Shown: in pieces, positions 9,024-22,082 of the stretch
Layout: every line of letters begins with the position of its first letter
Position numbering within the stretch: the first letter of the stretch is position 1
DNA from: Aphelocoma coerulescens
Lineage: Eukaryota; Chordata; Aves; Passeriformes; Corvidae
Assembly: GCF_041296385.1 (NCBI RefSeq)
Contig: NW_027183505.1
Location: forward strand, 396,177 to 460,176
Reading direction: 5' to 3'
Length of the DNA: 64,000 nt
Notes under the pieces: model-generated
What the model was told of the DNA's origin: nothing
The model's database searches: none
What the model saw: the letters and a program-made list of their open reading frames with translations, nothing else
Position numbers and translations under genes: made by a program

Positions 9024-11200
9024 ATGTGGCTCCTGAGTGGGGTTTGTTGTTTAGGAAACCTGCTCAGGCTTTTCCATTCTTTCCTTGCAAACAGGAAAAC
9101 TTCTCCTGGGGCTGTGTGCAGGCAGAGCCCTGAGGAGAGCAGGTGGCACATGGTGCGCTGGGCTGGGACAGCCAGCTGCAGAGCTCAAGGGAAGAAGCCC
9201 AAAGTGTCACAATGGCTCCTTGCCTTCCCATGCAACACCTGGGTCACAATGGTCTCCTTGATTCCATGAGGCCCCACTGTGTCAAAATGGCTCCTTGGTT
9301 CCATCAGGTTCCGCAGTGTCACCATGGTCTCCTTTGATCCGCACTGTCATCATGGACAATTGGTTCCATGAGGCCCCGCAGTGTCACAATGGTCCCTTGC
9401 TTCCATAGCTTTTACGTTGTAACAATGGACTCCTTGCTTCTATGAGCTAGCCTGCTTTTTGCAGAGGTGTCTTTGGTTCCAACAAGGCCCCGCTGTGTCT
9501 CAGTGCACCCTGGTTTCCATGTGGATGTGGAGTATCACAAAGGCTCCTTGGTTCCACCAGGTCCTGCTGTGTCACAATGGGTCCTGTGGTCCCTGAGGCC
9601 CTCCAAAGTCATTGTGGAGGCTTGCTTCCATGAGGTTCCATTATGTGCCAGTGGTCATCTTGGTTCCAGGAGTTTCCTTAGTGTCACAATGCTCTCCATG
9701 CTTCCATTAGGCCCTGCTTTGCCACAATGGTCCCCTTGTTTCCATGAGGCCCCGCTGTGTCACAATGGACCTATGGTTCCATGATGTTGCGTGGTGTCAC
9801 CGTGCTCTTCTTGAATCCGCAGTGTAACCATGGACCATTGGTTCCATGCAGCCGTGTCACAATGGGCTCCTTGATTCCATGATTCCCCACGGTGTCACAA
9901 TGGAGCCTTGTTTCTAGGAGGTTCTGTACTGTCACAATTGCCTCCTTGATGCCATCAGCCCCTGCAGTGTCACAATGGCTCCTTGGTTCCATGAGGAACA
10001 CAATAGCTTGGCATAAGCATTGAGCAACAGCTGCTGAACACACCTGGCAACATCTGCTTGCATCAAAAGAGGGCTTCAAGCTGACAATGGCACCAGCAGC
10101 TTCCATCTGCAACAGAGACCCAGGAAAGGACAGGCTGTGCCGGTTTGGACAAATGTGGAGGAAAATATCCTCTGATAGAAGGCAGGTTACACCCAGCCCT
10201 CCCCCACCAGGTTTTTGGAAAAAAGAACTTTCCTGGGAAGAAAGTGAAAGAGATAAAAACTATTTTTTTAACAAACACACAGGAAAAGGATAACAATGCT
10301 AAATATTAAAAGCTCTCGCTGTGCAGAGAAAGCTGGGATAATTTGAGAGTCCTTCCGTGTTTCGGTGGGGTCTCCTGAAACATCCATAGACAGCGAGGCC
10401 CGTGCAAAGAAACAGGGAGCGATTCTTGAGAGAAGTTTCAGAGCTCTTTCTTCTCCAGCCACATGGGCGGGGCACTGCCAAAGAACTGAGCAATCACGGC
10501 ACAACCAGGGCCCTCCTCGCACAGGGCAACACAAAATAAGCAGTGCTGAACAGGATTAGGGCACATGTGAGAAGGGAGCAGGGAGACCCCGTGCCCAGGC
10601 CATGCCTCTACCCCAGGGTCCCCTCTCCCATGACCTCATGGCAGGGGGGAGGAACCCCAACACTTCCGTAGGTGCAGTCTCTCTCCTCCTCCTTGCAGCT
10701 GGCTCATGGGCCCACATTCAGGGCCCCCACCTCGGGAGAAAATTCTCCCAATGTGCTCTGATGTTGAAAGAGTCAAGAAGAGAAGAAGGGAAAAAAACCC
10801 CCAAAGTCCCAGGAAAACAAAGTTCAACTCTCCATCTCCCCCCAGAGAAAAGGAGCTGAAAACTGGCTAAAAAGAAACAAAGTTGCTTCCCTCTGCTCTT
10901 GCTGCAAGCAGGATGCAGAGGAGTGTGTATGTGTGTCCTTGAACAAACGCTCTGAGAAGTTTGTCCGGTTTTTTCTCCTCTCCTCCCTCTCAGGCTCAGT
11001 TGAAAGGCACAGAAATGCACAAAGTTCACTTCTGGGCATAGAGCAGCAATAGGGGATACACACGATAAAGTCACCCCAAGACACAGGGACAGAGAATTCA
11101 GTGGAAAGACTCCGAGAATTCTGCTCCCAGAGATCATTCATTCCTGCTCACACTGACCCTTGTAGAAAGGGGACATCGTTCCAGGCAGCCTGTACTGAGC
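9024..11200. repeat. Unit 5 (2,177 bp), first unit of 7-unit block A
   Basis: Short form with tgctcaggc near 9,061, tgtcaaaatggc near 9,281, agcttttacg, aaagtcattg and private cacggcac near 10,496. Unit 12 is the counterpart 15,241 bases on. Confidence 0.97.
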
Positions 11201-13382
11201 ATGTGGCTCCTGAGTGGGGTTTGTTGTTTAGGAAACCTGCTCCGGCTTTTCCATTCTTTCCTTCCAAACAGGAAAACTTCTCCTGGGGCTGTGTGCAGGC
11301 AGAGCCCTGAGGAGAGCAGGTGGCACATGGTGCGCTGGGCTGGGACAGCCAGCTGCAGAGCTCAAGGGAAGAAGCCCAAAGTGTCACAATGGCTCCTTGC
11401 CTTCACATGCAACACCTGGGTCACAATGGTCTCCTTGATTCCATGAGGCCCCACTGTGTCACAATGGCTCCTTGGTTCCATCAGGTTCCGCAGTGTCACC
11501 ATGGTCTCCTTTGATCCGCACTGTCATCATGGACAATTGGTTCCATGAGGCCCCGCAGTGTCACAATGGTCCCTTGCTTCCATAGCTTTTACGTTGTAAC
11601 AATGGACTCCTTGCTTCTATGAGCTAGCCTGCTTTTTGCAGAGGTGTCTTTGGTTCCAACAAGGCCCCGCTGTGTCTCAGTGCACCCTGGTTTCCATGTG
11701 GATGTGGAGTATCACAAAGGCTCCTTGGTTCCACCAGGTCCTGCTGTGTCACAATGGGTCCTGTGGTCCCTGAGGCCCTCCAAAGTCATTGTGGAGGCTT
11801 GCTTCCATGAGGTTCCATTATGTGCCAGTGGTCATCTTGGTTCCAGGAGTTTCCTTAGTGTCACAATGCTCTCCATGCTTCCATTAGGCCCTGCTTTGCC
11901 ACAATGGTCCCCTTGTTTCCATGAGGCCCCGCTGTGTCACAATGGACCTATGGTTCCATGATGTTGCGTGGTGTCACCGTGCTCTTCTTGAATCCGCAGT
12001 GTAACCATGGACCATTGGTTCCATGCGGCCTGGCTGTGTCACAATGGGCTCCTTGATTCCATGATTCCCCACGGTGTCACAATGGAGCCTTGTTTCTAGG
12101 AGGTTCTGTACTGTCACAATTGCCTCCTTGATGCCATCAGCCCCTGCAGTGTCACAATGGCTCCTTGGTTCCATGAGGAACACAATAGCTTGGCATAAGC
12201 ATTGAGCAACAGCTGCTGAACACACCTGGCAACATCTGCTTGCATCAAAAGAGTGCTTCAAGCTGACAATGGCACCAGCAGCTTCCATCTGCAACAGAGA
12301 CCCATAAAAGGACAGGCTGTGCCGGTTTGGACAAATGTGGAGGAAAATATCCTCTGATAGAAGGCAGGTTACACCCAGCCCTCCCCCACCAGGTTTTTGG
12401 AAAAAAGAACTTTCCTGGGAAGAAAGTGAAAGAGATAAAAACTATTTTTTTAACAAACACACAGGAAAAGGATAACAATGCTAAATATTAAAAGCTCTCG
12501 CTGTGCAGAGAAAGCTGGGATAATTTTAGAGTCCTTCTGTGTTTCGGTGGGGTCTCCTGAAACATCCATAGACAGCGAGGCCCGTGCAAAGAAACAGGGA
12601 GCGATTCTTGAGAGAAGTTTCAGAGCTCTTTCTTCTCCAGCCACATGGGCGGGGCACTGCCAAAGAACTGAGCAATCACAGCACAACCAGGGCCCTCCTC
12701 GCACAGGGCAACACAAAATAAGCAGTGCTGAACAGGATTAGGGCACATGTCAGCAGGGAGCAGGGAGACCCCCGTGCCCAGGCCATGCCTCTACCCCAGG
12801 GTCCCCTCTCCCATGACCTCATGGCAGGGGGGAGGAACCCCAACACTTCCGTAGGTGTAGTCTCTCTCCTCCTCCTTGCAGCTGGCTCATTGGCCCACAT
12901 TCAGGGCCCCCACCTCGGGAGAAAATTCTCCCAATGTGCTCTGATGTTGAAAGAGTCAAGAAGAGAAGAAGGGAAAAAAACCCCCCGAAGTCCCAGGAAA
13001 ACAAAGTTCAACTCTCCATCTCCCCCCAGAGAAAAGGAGCTGAAAACTGGCAAAAAAGAAACCAAGTTGCTTCCTCTGCTCTTGCTGCAAGCAGGATGCA
13101 GAGGAGTGTGTATGTGTGTCCTCGAAAAAACGCTCTGAGAAGTTTGTCCGGTTTTTTTCCTCTCCCCCCTCTCAGGCTCAGTTGAAAGGCACAGAAATGC
13201 ACAAAGTTCACTTCTGGGCATAGAGCAGCAATAGGGGATACACATGATAAAGTCACCCCAAGACACAGGGACAGAGAATTCAGTGGAAAGACTCCGAGAA
13301 TTCTGCTCCCAGAGATCATTCATTCCTGCTCACACTGACCCTTGTAGAAAGGGGACCTCGTTCCAGGCAGCCTGTACTGAGC
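11201..13382. repeat. Unit 6 (2,182 bp)
   Basis: Long form with the CArG match at 12302, ttttagagtccttctg, gtcagcaggg and gctcattggccc. Counterpart is unit 13. Confidence 0.97.
12302..12311. promoter_or_regulatory. CArG-box match CCATAAAAGG in a subset of units
   Basis: A perfect CC(A/T)6GG sequence occurs in unit 6 (12302), unit 11 (23184), unit 13 (27543), unit 18 (38425) and unit 19 (40607). Other units read ccaggaaagg. SRF binding is only a consensus match; chance creation by two substitutions spread through the 7-unit block is an adequate explanation. Confidence 0.3.
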
Positions 13383-15553
13383 ATGTGGCTCCTGAGTGGG
13401 GTTTGTTGTTTAGGAAACCTGCTCCGGCTTTTCCATTCTTTCCTTGCAAACAGGAAAACTTCTCCTGGGGCTGTGTGCAGGCAGAGCCCTGAGGAGAGCA
13501 GGTGGCACATGGTGCGCTGGGCTGGGACAGCCAGCTGCAGAGCTCAAGGGAAGAAGCCCAAAGTGTCACAATGGCTCCTTGCCTTCACATGCAACACCTG
13601 GGTCACAATGGTCTCCTTGATTCCATGAGGCCCCACTGTGTCACAATGGCTCCTTGGTTCCATCGGGTTCCGCAGTGTCACCATGGTCTCTTTTGATCCG
13701 CACTGTCATCATGGACAATTGGTTCCATGAGGCCCCGCAGTGTCACAATGGTCCCTTGCTTCCATAGCTTTTACGTTGTAACAATGGACTCCTTGCTTCT
13801 ATGAGCTAGCCTGCTTTTTGCAGAGGTGTCTTTGGTTCCAACAAGGCCCCGCTGTGTCTCAGTGCACCCTGGCTTCCATGTGGATGTGGAGTATCACAAA
13901 GGCTCCTTGGTTCCACCAGGTCCTGCTGTGTCACAATGGGTCCTGTGGTCCCTGAGGCCCTCCAAAACCATCGTGGAGGCTTGCTTCCATGAGGTTCCAT
14001 TATGTGCCAGTGGTCATCTTGGTTCCAGGAGTTTCCTTAGTGTCACAATGCTCTCCATGCTTCCATTAGGCCCTGCTTTGCCACAATGGTCCCCTTGTTT
14101 CCATGAGGCCCCGCTGTGTCACAATGGACCTATGGTTCCGTGATGTTGCGTGGTGTCACCGTGCTCTTCTTGAATCCGCCGTGTAACCATGGACCATTGG
14201 TTCCATGCAGCCGTGTCACAATGGGCTCCTTGATTCCATGATTCCCCACGGTGTCACAATGGAGCCTTGTTTCTAGGAGGTTCTGTACTGTCACAATTGC
14301 CTCCTTGATGCCATCAGCCCCTGCAGTGTCACAATGGCTCCTTGGTTCCATGAGGAACACAATAGCTTGGCATAAGCATTGAGCAACAGCTGCTGAACAC
14401 ACCTGGCAACATCTGCTTGCATCAAAAGAGGGCTTCAAGCTGACAATGGCACCAGCAGCTTCCATCTGCAACAGAGACCCAGGAAAGGACAGGCTGTGCC
14501 GGTTTGGACAAATGTGGAGGAAAATATCCTCTGATAGAAGGCAGGTTACACCCAGCCCTCCCCCACCAGGTTTTTGGAAAAAAGAACTTTCCTGGGAAGA
14601 AAGTGAAAGAGATAAAAACTATTTTTTTAACAAACACACAGGAAAAGGATAGCAATGCTAAATATTAAAAGCTCTCGCTGTGCAGAGAAAGCTGGGATAA
14701 TTTGAGAGTCCTTCCGTGTTTCGGTGGGGTCTCCTGAAACATCCATAGACAGCGAGGCCCGTGCAAAGAAACAGGGAGCGATTCTTGAGAGAAGTTTCAG
14801 AGCTCTTTCTTCTCCAGCCACATGGGCGGGGCACTGCCAAAGAACTGAGCAATCACAGCACAACCAGGGCCCTCCTCGCACAGGGCAACACAAAATAAGC
14901 AGTGCTGAACAGGATTAGGGCACATGTGAGCAGGGAGACCCCCGTGCCCAGGCCATGCCTCTACCCCAGGGTCCCCTCTCCCATGACCTCATGGCAGGGG
15001 GGAGGAACCCCAACACTTCCGGAGGTGTAGTCTCTCTCCTCCTCCTTGCAGCTGGCTCATGGGCCCACATTCAGGGCCCCCACCTCGGGAGAAAATTCTC
15101 CCAATGTGCTCTGATGTTGAAAGTGTCAAGAAGAGAAGAAGGGAAAAAAAAACCCCAAAGTCCCAGGAAAACAAAGTTCAACTCTCCATCTCCCCCCAGA
15201 GAAAAGGAGCTGAAAACTGGCTAAAAAGAAACAAAGTTGCTTCCTCTGCTCTTGCTGCAAGCAGGATGCAGAGGAGTGTGTATGTGTGTCCTTGAACAAA
15301 CGCTCTGAGAAGTTTGTCCGGTTTTTTTTCCTCTCCCCCCTCTCAGGCTCAGTTGAAAGGCACAGAAATGCACAAAGTTCACTTCTGGGCATAGAGCAGC
15401 AATAGGGGATACACACAATAAAGTCACCCCAAGACACAGGGACAGAGAATTCAGTGGAAAGACTCCGAGAATTCTGCTCCCAGAGATCATTCATTCCTGC
15501 TCACCCTGACCCTTGTAGAAAGGGGACATCGTTCCAGGCAGCCTGTACTGAGC
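13383..15553. repeat. Unit 7 (2,171 bp)
   Basis: Short form with catcgggttcc near 13,663, tccgccgtg near 14,175, a 6-base deletion at gtgagcagggagac near 14,926, full ETS consensus at 15015 and AATAAA at 15417. Counterpart is unit 14. Confidence 0.97.
15417..15422 (+). terminator. AATAAA poly(A)-signal match present only in some units
   Basis: Most units read acacgataaag or acatgataaag here. Unit 7 (15417), unit 8 (17592), unit 14 (30658) and unit 15 (32833) read acacaataaag, creating AATAAA. The pairs are offset by exactly 15,241, so this is inherited variation in the 7-unit block. Use as a poly(A) signal is unproven. Confidence 0.3.
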
Positions 15554-17728
15554 ATGTGGCTCCTGAGTGGGGTTTGTTGTTTAGGAAACCTGCTCAGGCT
15601 TTTCCATTCTTTCCTTGCAAACAGGAAAACTTCTCCTGGGGCTGTGTGCAGGCAGAGCCCTGAGGAGAGCAGGTGGCACATGGTGCGCTGGGCTGGGACA
15701 GCCAGCTGCAGAGCTCAAGGGAAGAAGCCCAAAGTGTCACAATGGCTCCTTGCCTTCCCATGCAACACCTGGGTCACAATGGTCTCCTTGATTCCATGAG
15801 GCCCCACTGTGTCACAATGGCTCCTTGGTTCCATCAGGTTCCGCAGTGTCACCATGGTCTCCTTTGATCCGCACTGTCATCATGGACAATTGGTTCCATG
15901 AGGCCCCGCAGTGTCACAATGGTCCCTTGCTTCCATAGCTTTTACGTTGTAACAATGGACTCCTTGCTTCTATGAGCTAGCCTGCTTTTTGCAGAGGTGT
16001 CTTTGGTTCCAACAAGGCCCCGCTGTGTCTCAGTGCACCCTGGCTTCCATGTGGATGTGGAGTATCACAAAGGCTCCTTGGTTCCACCAGGTCCTGCTGT
16101 GTCACAATGGGTCCTGTGGTCCCTGAGGCCCTCCAAAACCATCGTGGAGGCTTGCTTCCATGAGGTTCCATTATGTGCCAGTGGTCATCTTGGTTCCAGG
16201 AGTTTCCTTAGTGTCACAATGCCCTCCATGCTTCCATTAGGCCCTGCTTTGCCACAATGGTCCCCTTGTTTCCATGAGGCCCCGCTGTGTCACAATGGAC
16301 CTATGGTTCCGTGATGTTGCGTGGTGTCACCGTGCTCTTCTTGAATCCGCCGTGTAACCATGGACCATTGGTTCCATGCAGCCGTGTCACAATGGGCTCC
16401 TTGATTCCATGATTCCCCACGGTGTCACAATGGAGCCTTGTTTCTAGGAGGTTCTGTACTGTCACAATTGCCTCCTTGATGCCATCAGCCCCTGCAGTGT
16501 CACAATGGCTCCTTGCTTCCATGAGGAACACAATAGCTTGGCATAAGCATTGAGCAACAGCTGCTGAACACACCTGGCAACATCTGCTTGCATCAAAAGA
16601 GGGCTTCAAGCTGACAATGGCACCAGCAGCTTCCATCTGCAACAGAGACCCAGGAAAGGACAGGCTGTGCCGGTTTGGACAAATGTGGAGGAAAATATCC
16701 TCTGATAGAAGGCAGGTTACACCCAGCCCTCCCCCACCAGGTTTTTGGAAAAAAGAACTTTCCTGGGAAGAAAGTGAAAGAGATAAAACCTATTTTTTTA
16801 ACAAACACACAGGAAAAGGATAGCAATGCTAAATATTAAAAGCTCTCGCTGTGCAGAGAAAGCTGGGATAATTTGAGAGTCCTTCCGTGTTTCGGTGGGG
16901 TCTCCTGAAACATCCATAGACAGCGAGGCCCGTGCAAAGAAACAGGGAGCGATTCTTGAGAGAAGTTTCAGAGCTCTTTCTTCTCCAGCCACATGGGCGG
17001 GGCACTGCCAAAGAACTGAGCAATCACAGCACAACCAGGGCCCTCCTCACACAGGGCAACACAAAATAAGCAGTGCTGAACAGGATTAGGGCACATGTGA
17101 GCAGGGAGCAGGGAGACCCCGTGCCCAGGCCATGCCTCTACCCCAGGGTCCCCTCTCCCATGACCTCATGGCAGGGGGGAGGAACCCCAACACTTCCGTA
17201 GGTGTAGTCTCTCTCCTCCTCCTTGCAGCTGGCTCATGGGCCCACATTCAGGGCCCCCACCTCGGGAGAAAATTCTCCCAATGTGCTCTGATGTTGAAAG
17301 AGTCAAGAAGAGAAGAAGGGGAAAAAACCCCCAAAGTCCCAGGAAAACAAAGTTCAACTCTCCATCTCCCCCCAGAGAAAAGGAGCTGAAAACTGGCTAA
17401 AAAGAAACAAAGTTGCTTCCTCTGCTCTTGCTGCAAGCAGGATGCAGAGGAGTGTGTATGTGTGTCCTTGAACAAACGCTCTGAGAAGTTTGTCCGGTTT
17501 TTTTCCTCTCCCCCCTCTCAGGCTCAGTTGAAAGGCACAGAAACGCACAAAGTTCACTTCTGGGCATAGAGCAGCAATAGGGGATACACACAATAAAGTC
17601 ACCCCAAGACACAGGGACAGAGAATTCAGTGGAAAGACTCCGAGAATTCTGCTCCCAGAGATCATTCATTCCTGCTCACACTGACCCTTGTAGAAAGGGG
17701 ACATCGTTCCAGGCAGCCTGTACTGAGC
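15554..17728. repeat. Unit 8 (2,175 bp)
   Basis: Short form with tgctcaggc, atgccctcc, tccgccgtg, ccttgcttccatgagg, aaaacctatt, atagcaatg, ctcacacagg, gaaacgcac and AATAAA at 17592. Counterpart is unit 15. Confidence 0.97.
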
Positions 17729-19905
17729 ATGTGGCTCCTGAGTGGGGTTTGTTGTTTAGGAAACCTGCTCCGGCTTTTCCATTCTTTCCTTGCAAACAGG
17801 AAAACTTCTCCTGGGGCTGTGTGCAGGCAGAGCCCTGAGGAGAGCAGGTGGCACATGGTGCGCTGGGCTGGGACAGCCAGCTGCAGAGCTCAAGGGAAGA
17901 AGCCCAAAGTGTCACAATGGCTCCTTGCCTTCCCATGCAACACCTGGGTCACAATGGTCTCCTTGATTCCATGAGGCCCCACTGTGTCACAATGGCTCCT
18001 TGGTTCCATCAGGTTCCGCAGTGTCACCATGGTCTCCTTTGATCCGCACTGTCATCATGGACAATTGGTTCCATGAGGCCCCGCAGTGTCACAATGGTCC
18101 CTTGCTTCCATAGGTTTGATGTTGTAACAAAGGACTCCTTGCTTCTATGAGCTAGCCTGCTTTTTGCAGAGGTGTCTTTGGTTCCAACAAGGCCCCGCTG
18201 TGTCTCAGTGCACCCTGGCTTCCATGTGGATCTGGAGTATCACAAAGGCTCCTTGGTTCCACCAGGTCCTGCTGTGTCACAATGGGTCCTGTGGTCCCTG
18301 AGGCCCTCCAAAACCATCGTGGAGGCTTGCTTCCATGAGGTTCCATTATGTGCCAGTGGTCATCTTGGTTCCAGGAGTTTCCTTAGTGTCACAATGCCCT
18401 CCATGCTTCCATTAGGCCCTGCTTTGCCACAATGGTCCCCTTGTTTCCATGAGGCCCCGCTGTGTCACAATGGACCTATGGTTCCGTGATGTTGCGTGGT
18501 GTCACCGTGCTCTTCTTGAATCCGCCGTGTAACCATGGACCATTGGTTCCATGCAGCCGTGTCACAATGGGCTCCTTGATTCCATGATTCCCCACGGTGT
18601 CACAATGGAGCCTTGTTTCTAGGAGGTTCTGTACTGTCACAATTGCCTCCTTGATGCCATCAGCCCCTGCAGTGTCACAATGGCTCCTTGCTTCCATGAG
18701 GAACACAATAGCTTGGCATAAGCATTGAGCAACAGCTGCTGAACACACCTGGCAACATCTGCTTGCATCAAAAGAGGGCTTCAAGCTGACAATGGCACCA
18801 GCAGCTTCCATCTGCAACAGAGACCCAGGAAAGGACAGGCTGTGTCGGTTTGGACAAATGTGGAGGAAAATATCCTCTGATAGAAGGCAGGTTACACCCA
18901 GCCCTCCCCCACCAGGTTTTTGGAAAAAAGAACTTTCCTGGGAAGAAAGTGAAAGAGATAAAACCTATTTTTTTAACAAACACACAGGAAAAGGATAGCA
19001 ATGCTAAATATTAAAAGCTCTCGCTGTGCAGAGAAAGCTGGGATAATTTGAGAGTCCTTCCGTGTTTCGGTGGGGTCTCCTGAAACATCCATAGACAGCG
19101 AGGCCCGTGCAAAGAAACAGGGAGCGATTCTTGAGAGAAGTTTCAGAGCTCTTTCTTCTCCAGCCACATGGGCGGGGCACTGCCAAAGAACTGAGCAATC
19201 ACAGCACAACCAGGGCCCTCCTCACACAGGGCAACACAAAATAAGCAGTGCTGAACAGGATTAGGGCACATGTGAGCAGGGAGCAGGGAGACCCCCGTGC
19301 CCAGGCCATGCCTCTACCCCAGGGTCCCCTCTCCCATGACCTCATGGCAGGGGGGAGGAACCCCAACACTTCCGTAGGTGCAGTCTCTCTCCTCCTCCTT
19401 GCAGCTGGCTCATGGGCCCACATTCAGGGCCCCCACCTCGGGAGAAAATTCTCCCAATGTGCTCTGATGTTGAAAGAGTCAAGAAGAGAAGAAGGGGAAA
19501 AAACCCCCAAAGTCCCAGGAAAACAAAGTTCAACTCTCCATCTCCCCCCAGAGAAAAGGAGCTGAAAACTGGCTAAAAAGAAACAAAGTTGCTTCCTCTG
19601 CTCTTGCTGCAAGCAGGATGCAGAGGAGTGTGTATGTGTGTCCTTGAACAAACGCTCTGAGAAGTTTGTCCGGTTTTTTTTCCTCTCCCCCCTCTCAGGC
19701 TCAGTTGAAAGGCACAGAAATGCACAAAGTTCACTTCTGGGCATAGAGCAGCAATAGGGGATACACATGATAAAGTCACCCCAAGACACAGGGACAGAGA
19801 ATTCAGTGGAAAGACTCCGAGAATTCTGCTCCCAGAGATCATTCATTCCTGCTCACCCTGACCCTTGTAGAAAGGGGACATCGTTCCAGGCAGCCTGTAC
19901 TGAGC
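17729..19905. repeat. Unit 9 (2,177 bp)
   Basis: Short form with aggtttgatg, taacaaaggac, atgccctcc, tccgccgtg and private tgtgtcggtttgg near 18,841. Counterpart is unit 16. Confidence 0.97.
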
Positions 19906-22082
19906 ATGTGGCTCCTGAGTGGGGTTTGTTGTTTAGGAAACCTGCTCCGGCTTTTCCATTCTTTCCTTGCAAACAGGAAAACTTCTCCTGGGGCTGTGTG
20001 CAGGCAGAGCCCTGAGGAGAGCAGGTGGCACATGGTGCGCTGGGCTGGGACAGCCAGCTGCAGAGCTCAAGGGAAGAAGCCCAAAGTGTCACAATGGCTC
20101 CTTGCCTTCACATGCAACACCTGGGTCACAATGGTCTCCTTGATTCCATGAGGCCCCACTGTGTCACAATGGCTCCTTGGTTCCATCAGGTTCCGCAGTG
20201 TCACCATGGTCTCCTTTGATCCGCACTGTCATCATGGACAATTGGTTCCATGAGGCCCCGCAGTGTCACAATGGTCCCTTGCTTCCATAGTTTTGATGTT
20301 GTAACAAAGGACTCCTTGCTTCTATGAGCTAGCCTGCTTTTTGCAGAGGTGTCTTTGGTTCCAACAAGGCCCCGCTGTGTCTCAGTGCACCCTGGCTTCC
20401 ATGTGGATCTGGAGTATCACAAAGGCTCCTTGGTTCCACCAGGTCCTGCTGTGTCACAATGGGTCCTGTGGTCCCTGAGGCCCTCCAAAACCATCGTGGA
20501 GGCTTGCTTCCATGAGGTTCCATTATGTGCCAGTGGTCATCTTGGTTCCAGGAGTTTCCTTAGTGTCACAATGCCCTCCATGCTTCCATTAGGCCCTGCT
20601 TTGCCACAATGGTCCCCTTGTTTCCATGAGGCCCCGCTGTGTCACAATGGACCTATGGTTCCGTGATGTTGCGTGGTGTCACCGTGCTCTTCTTGAATCC
20701 GCAGTGTAACCATGGACCATTGGTTCCATGCAGCCGTGTCACAATGGGCTCCTTGATTCCATGATTCCCCACGGTGTCACAATGGAGCCTTGTTTCTAGG
20801 AGGTTCTGTACTGTCACAATTGCCTCCTTGATGCCATCAGCCCCTGCAGTGTCACAATGGCTCCTTGGTTCCATGAGGAACACAATAGCTTGGCATAAGC
20901 ATTGAGCAACAGCTGCTGAACACACCTGGCAACATCTGCTTGCATCAAAAGAGGGCTTCAAGCTGACAATGGCACCAGCAGCTTCCATCTGCAACAGAGA
21001 CCCAGGAAAGGACAGGCTGTGCCGGTTTGGACAAATGTGGAGGAAAATATCCTCTGATAGAAGGCAGGTTACACCCAGCCCTCCCCCACCAGGTTTTTGG
21101 AAAAAAGAACTTTCCTGGGAAGAAAGTGAAAGAGATAAAAACTATTTTTTTAACAAACACACAGGAAAAGGATAACAATGCTAAATATTAAAAGCTCTCG
21201 CTGTGCAGAGAAAGCTGGGATAATTTTAGAGTCCTTCTGTGTTTCGGTGGGGTCTCCTGAAACATCCATAGACAGCGAGGCCCGTGCAAAGAAACAGGGA
21301 GCGATTCTTGAGAGAAGTTTCAGAGCTCTTTCTTCTCCAGCCACATGGGCGGGGCACTGCCAAAGAACTGAGCAATCACAGCACAACCAGGGCCCTCCTC
21401 GCACAGGGCAACACAAAATAAGCAGTGCTGAACAGGATTAGGGCACATGTCAGCAGGGAGCAGGGAGACCCCCGTGCCCAGGCCATGCCTCTACCCCAGG
21501 GTCCCCTCTCCCATGACCTCATGGCAGGGGGGAGGAACCCCAACACTTCCGTAGGTGTAGTCTCTCTCCTCCTCCTTGCAGCTGGCTCATGGGCCCACAT
21601 TCAGGGCCCCCACCTCGGGAGAAAATTCTCCCAATGTGCTCTGATGTTGAAAGAGTCAAGAAGAGAAGAAGGGAAAAAAACCCCCCGAAGTCCCAGGAAA
21701 ACAAAGTTCAACTCTCCATCTCCCCCCAGAGAAAAGGAGCTGAAAACTGGCAAAAAAGAAACAAAGTTGCTTCCTCTGCTCTTGCTGCAAGCAGGATGCA
21801 GAGGAGTGTGTATGTGTGTCCTCGAAAAAACGCTCTGAGAAGTTTGTCCGGTTTTTTTCCTCTCCCCCCTCTCAGGCTCAGTTGAAAGGCACAGAAATGC
21901 ACAAAGTTCACTTCTGGGCATAGAGCAGCAATAGGGGATACACATGATAAAGTCACCCCAAGACACAGGGACAGAGAATTCAGTGGAAAGACTCCGAGAA
22001 TTCTGCTCCCAGAGATCATTCATTCCTGCTCACACTGACCCTTGTAGAAAGGGGACCTCGTTCCAGGCAGCCTGTACTGAGC
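19906..22082. repeat. Unit 10 (2,177 bp)
   Basis: Short form with private catagttttgatg near 20,285, atgccctcc, tccgcagtg, ttttagagtccttctg and gtcagcaggg. Counterpart is unit 17, which has atgctctcc at the equivalent of 20,575. Confidence 0.97.
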
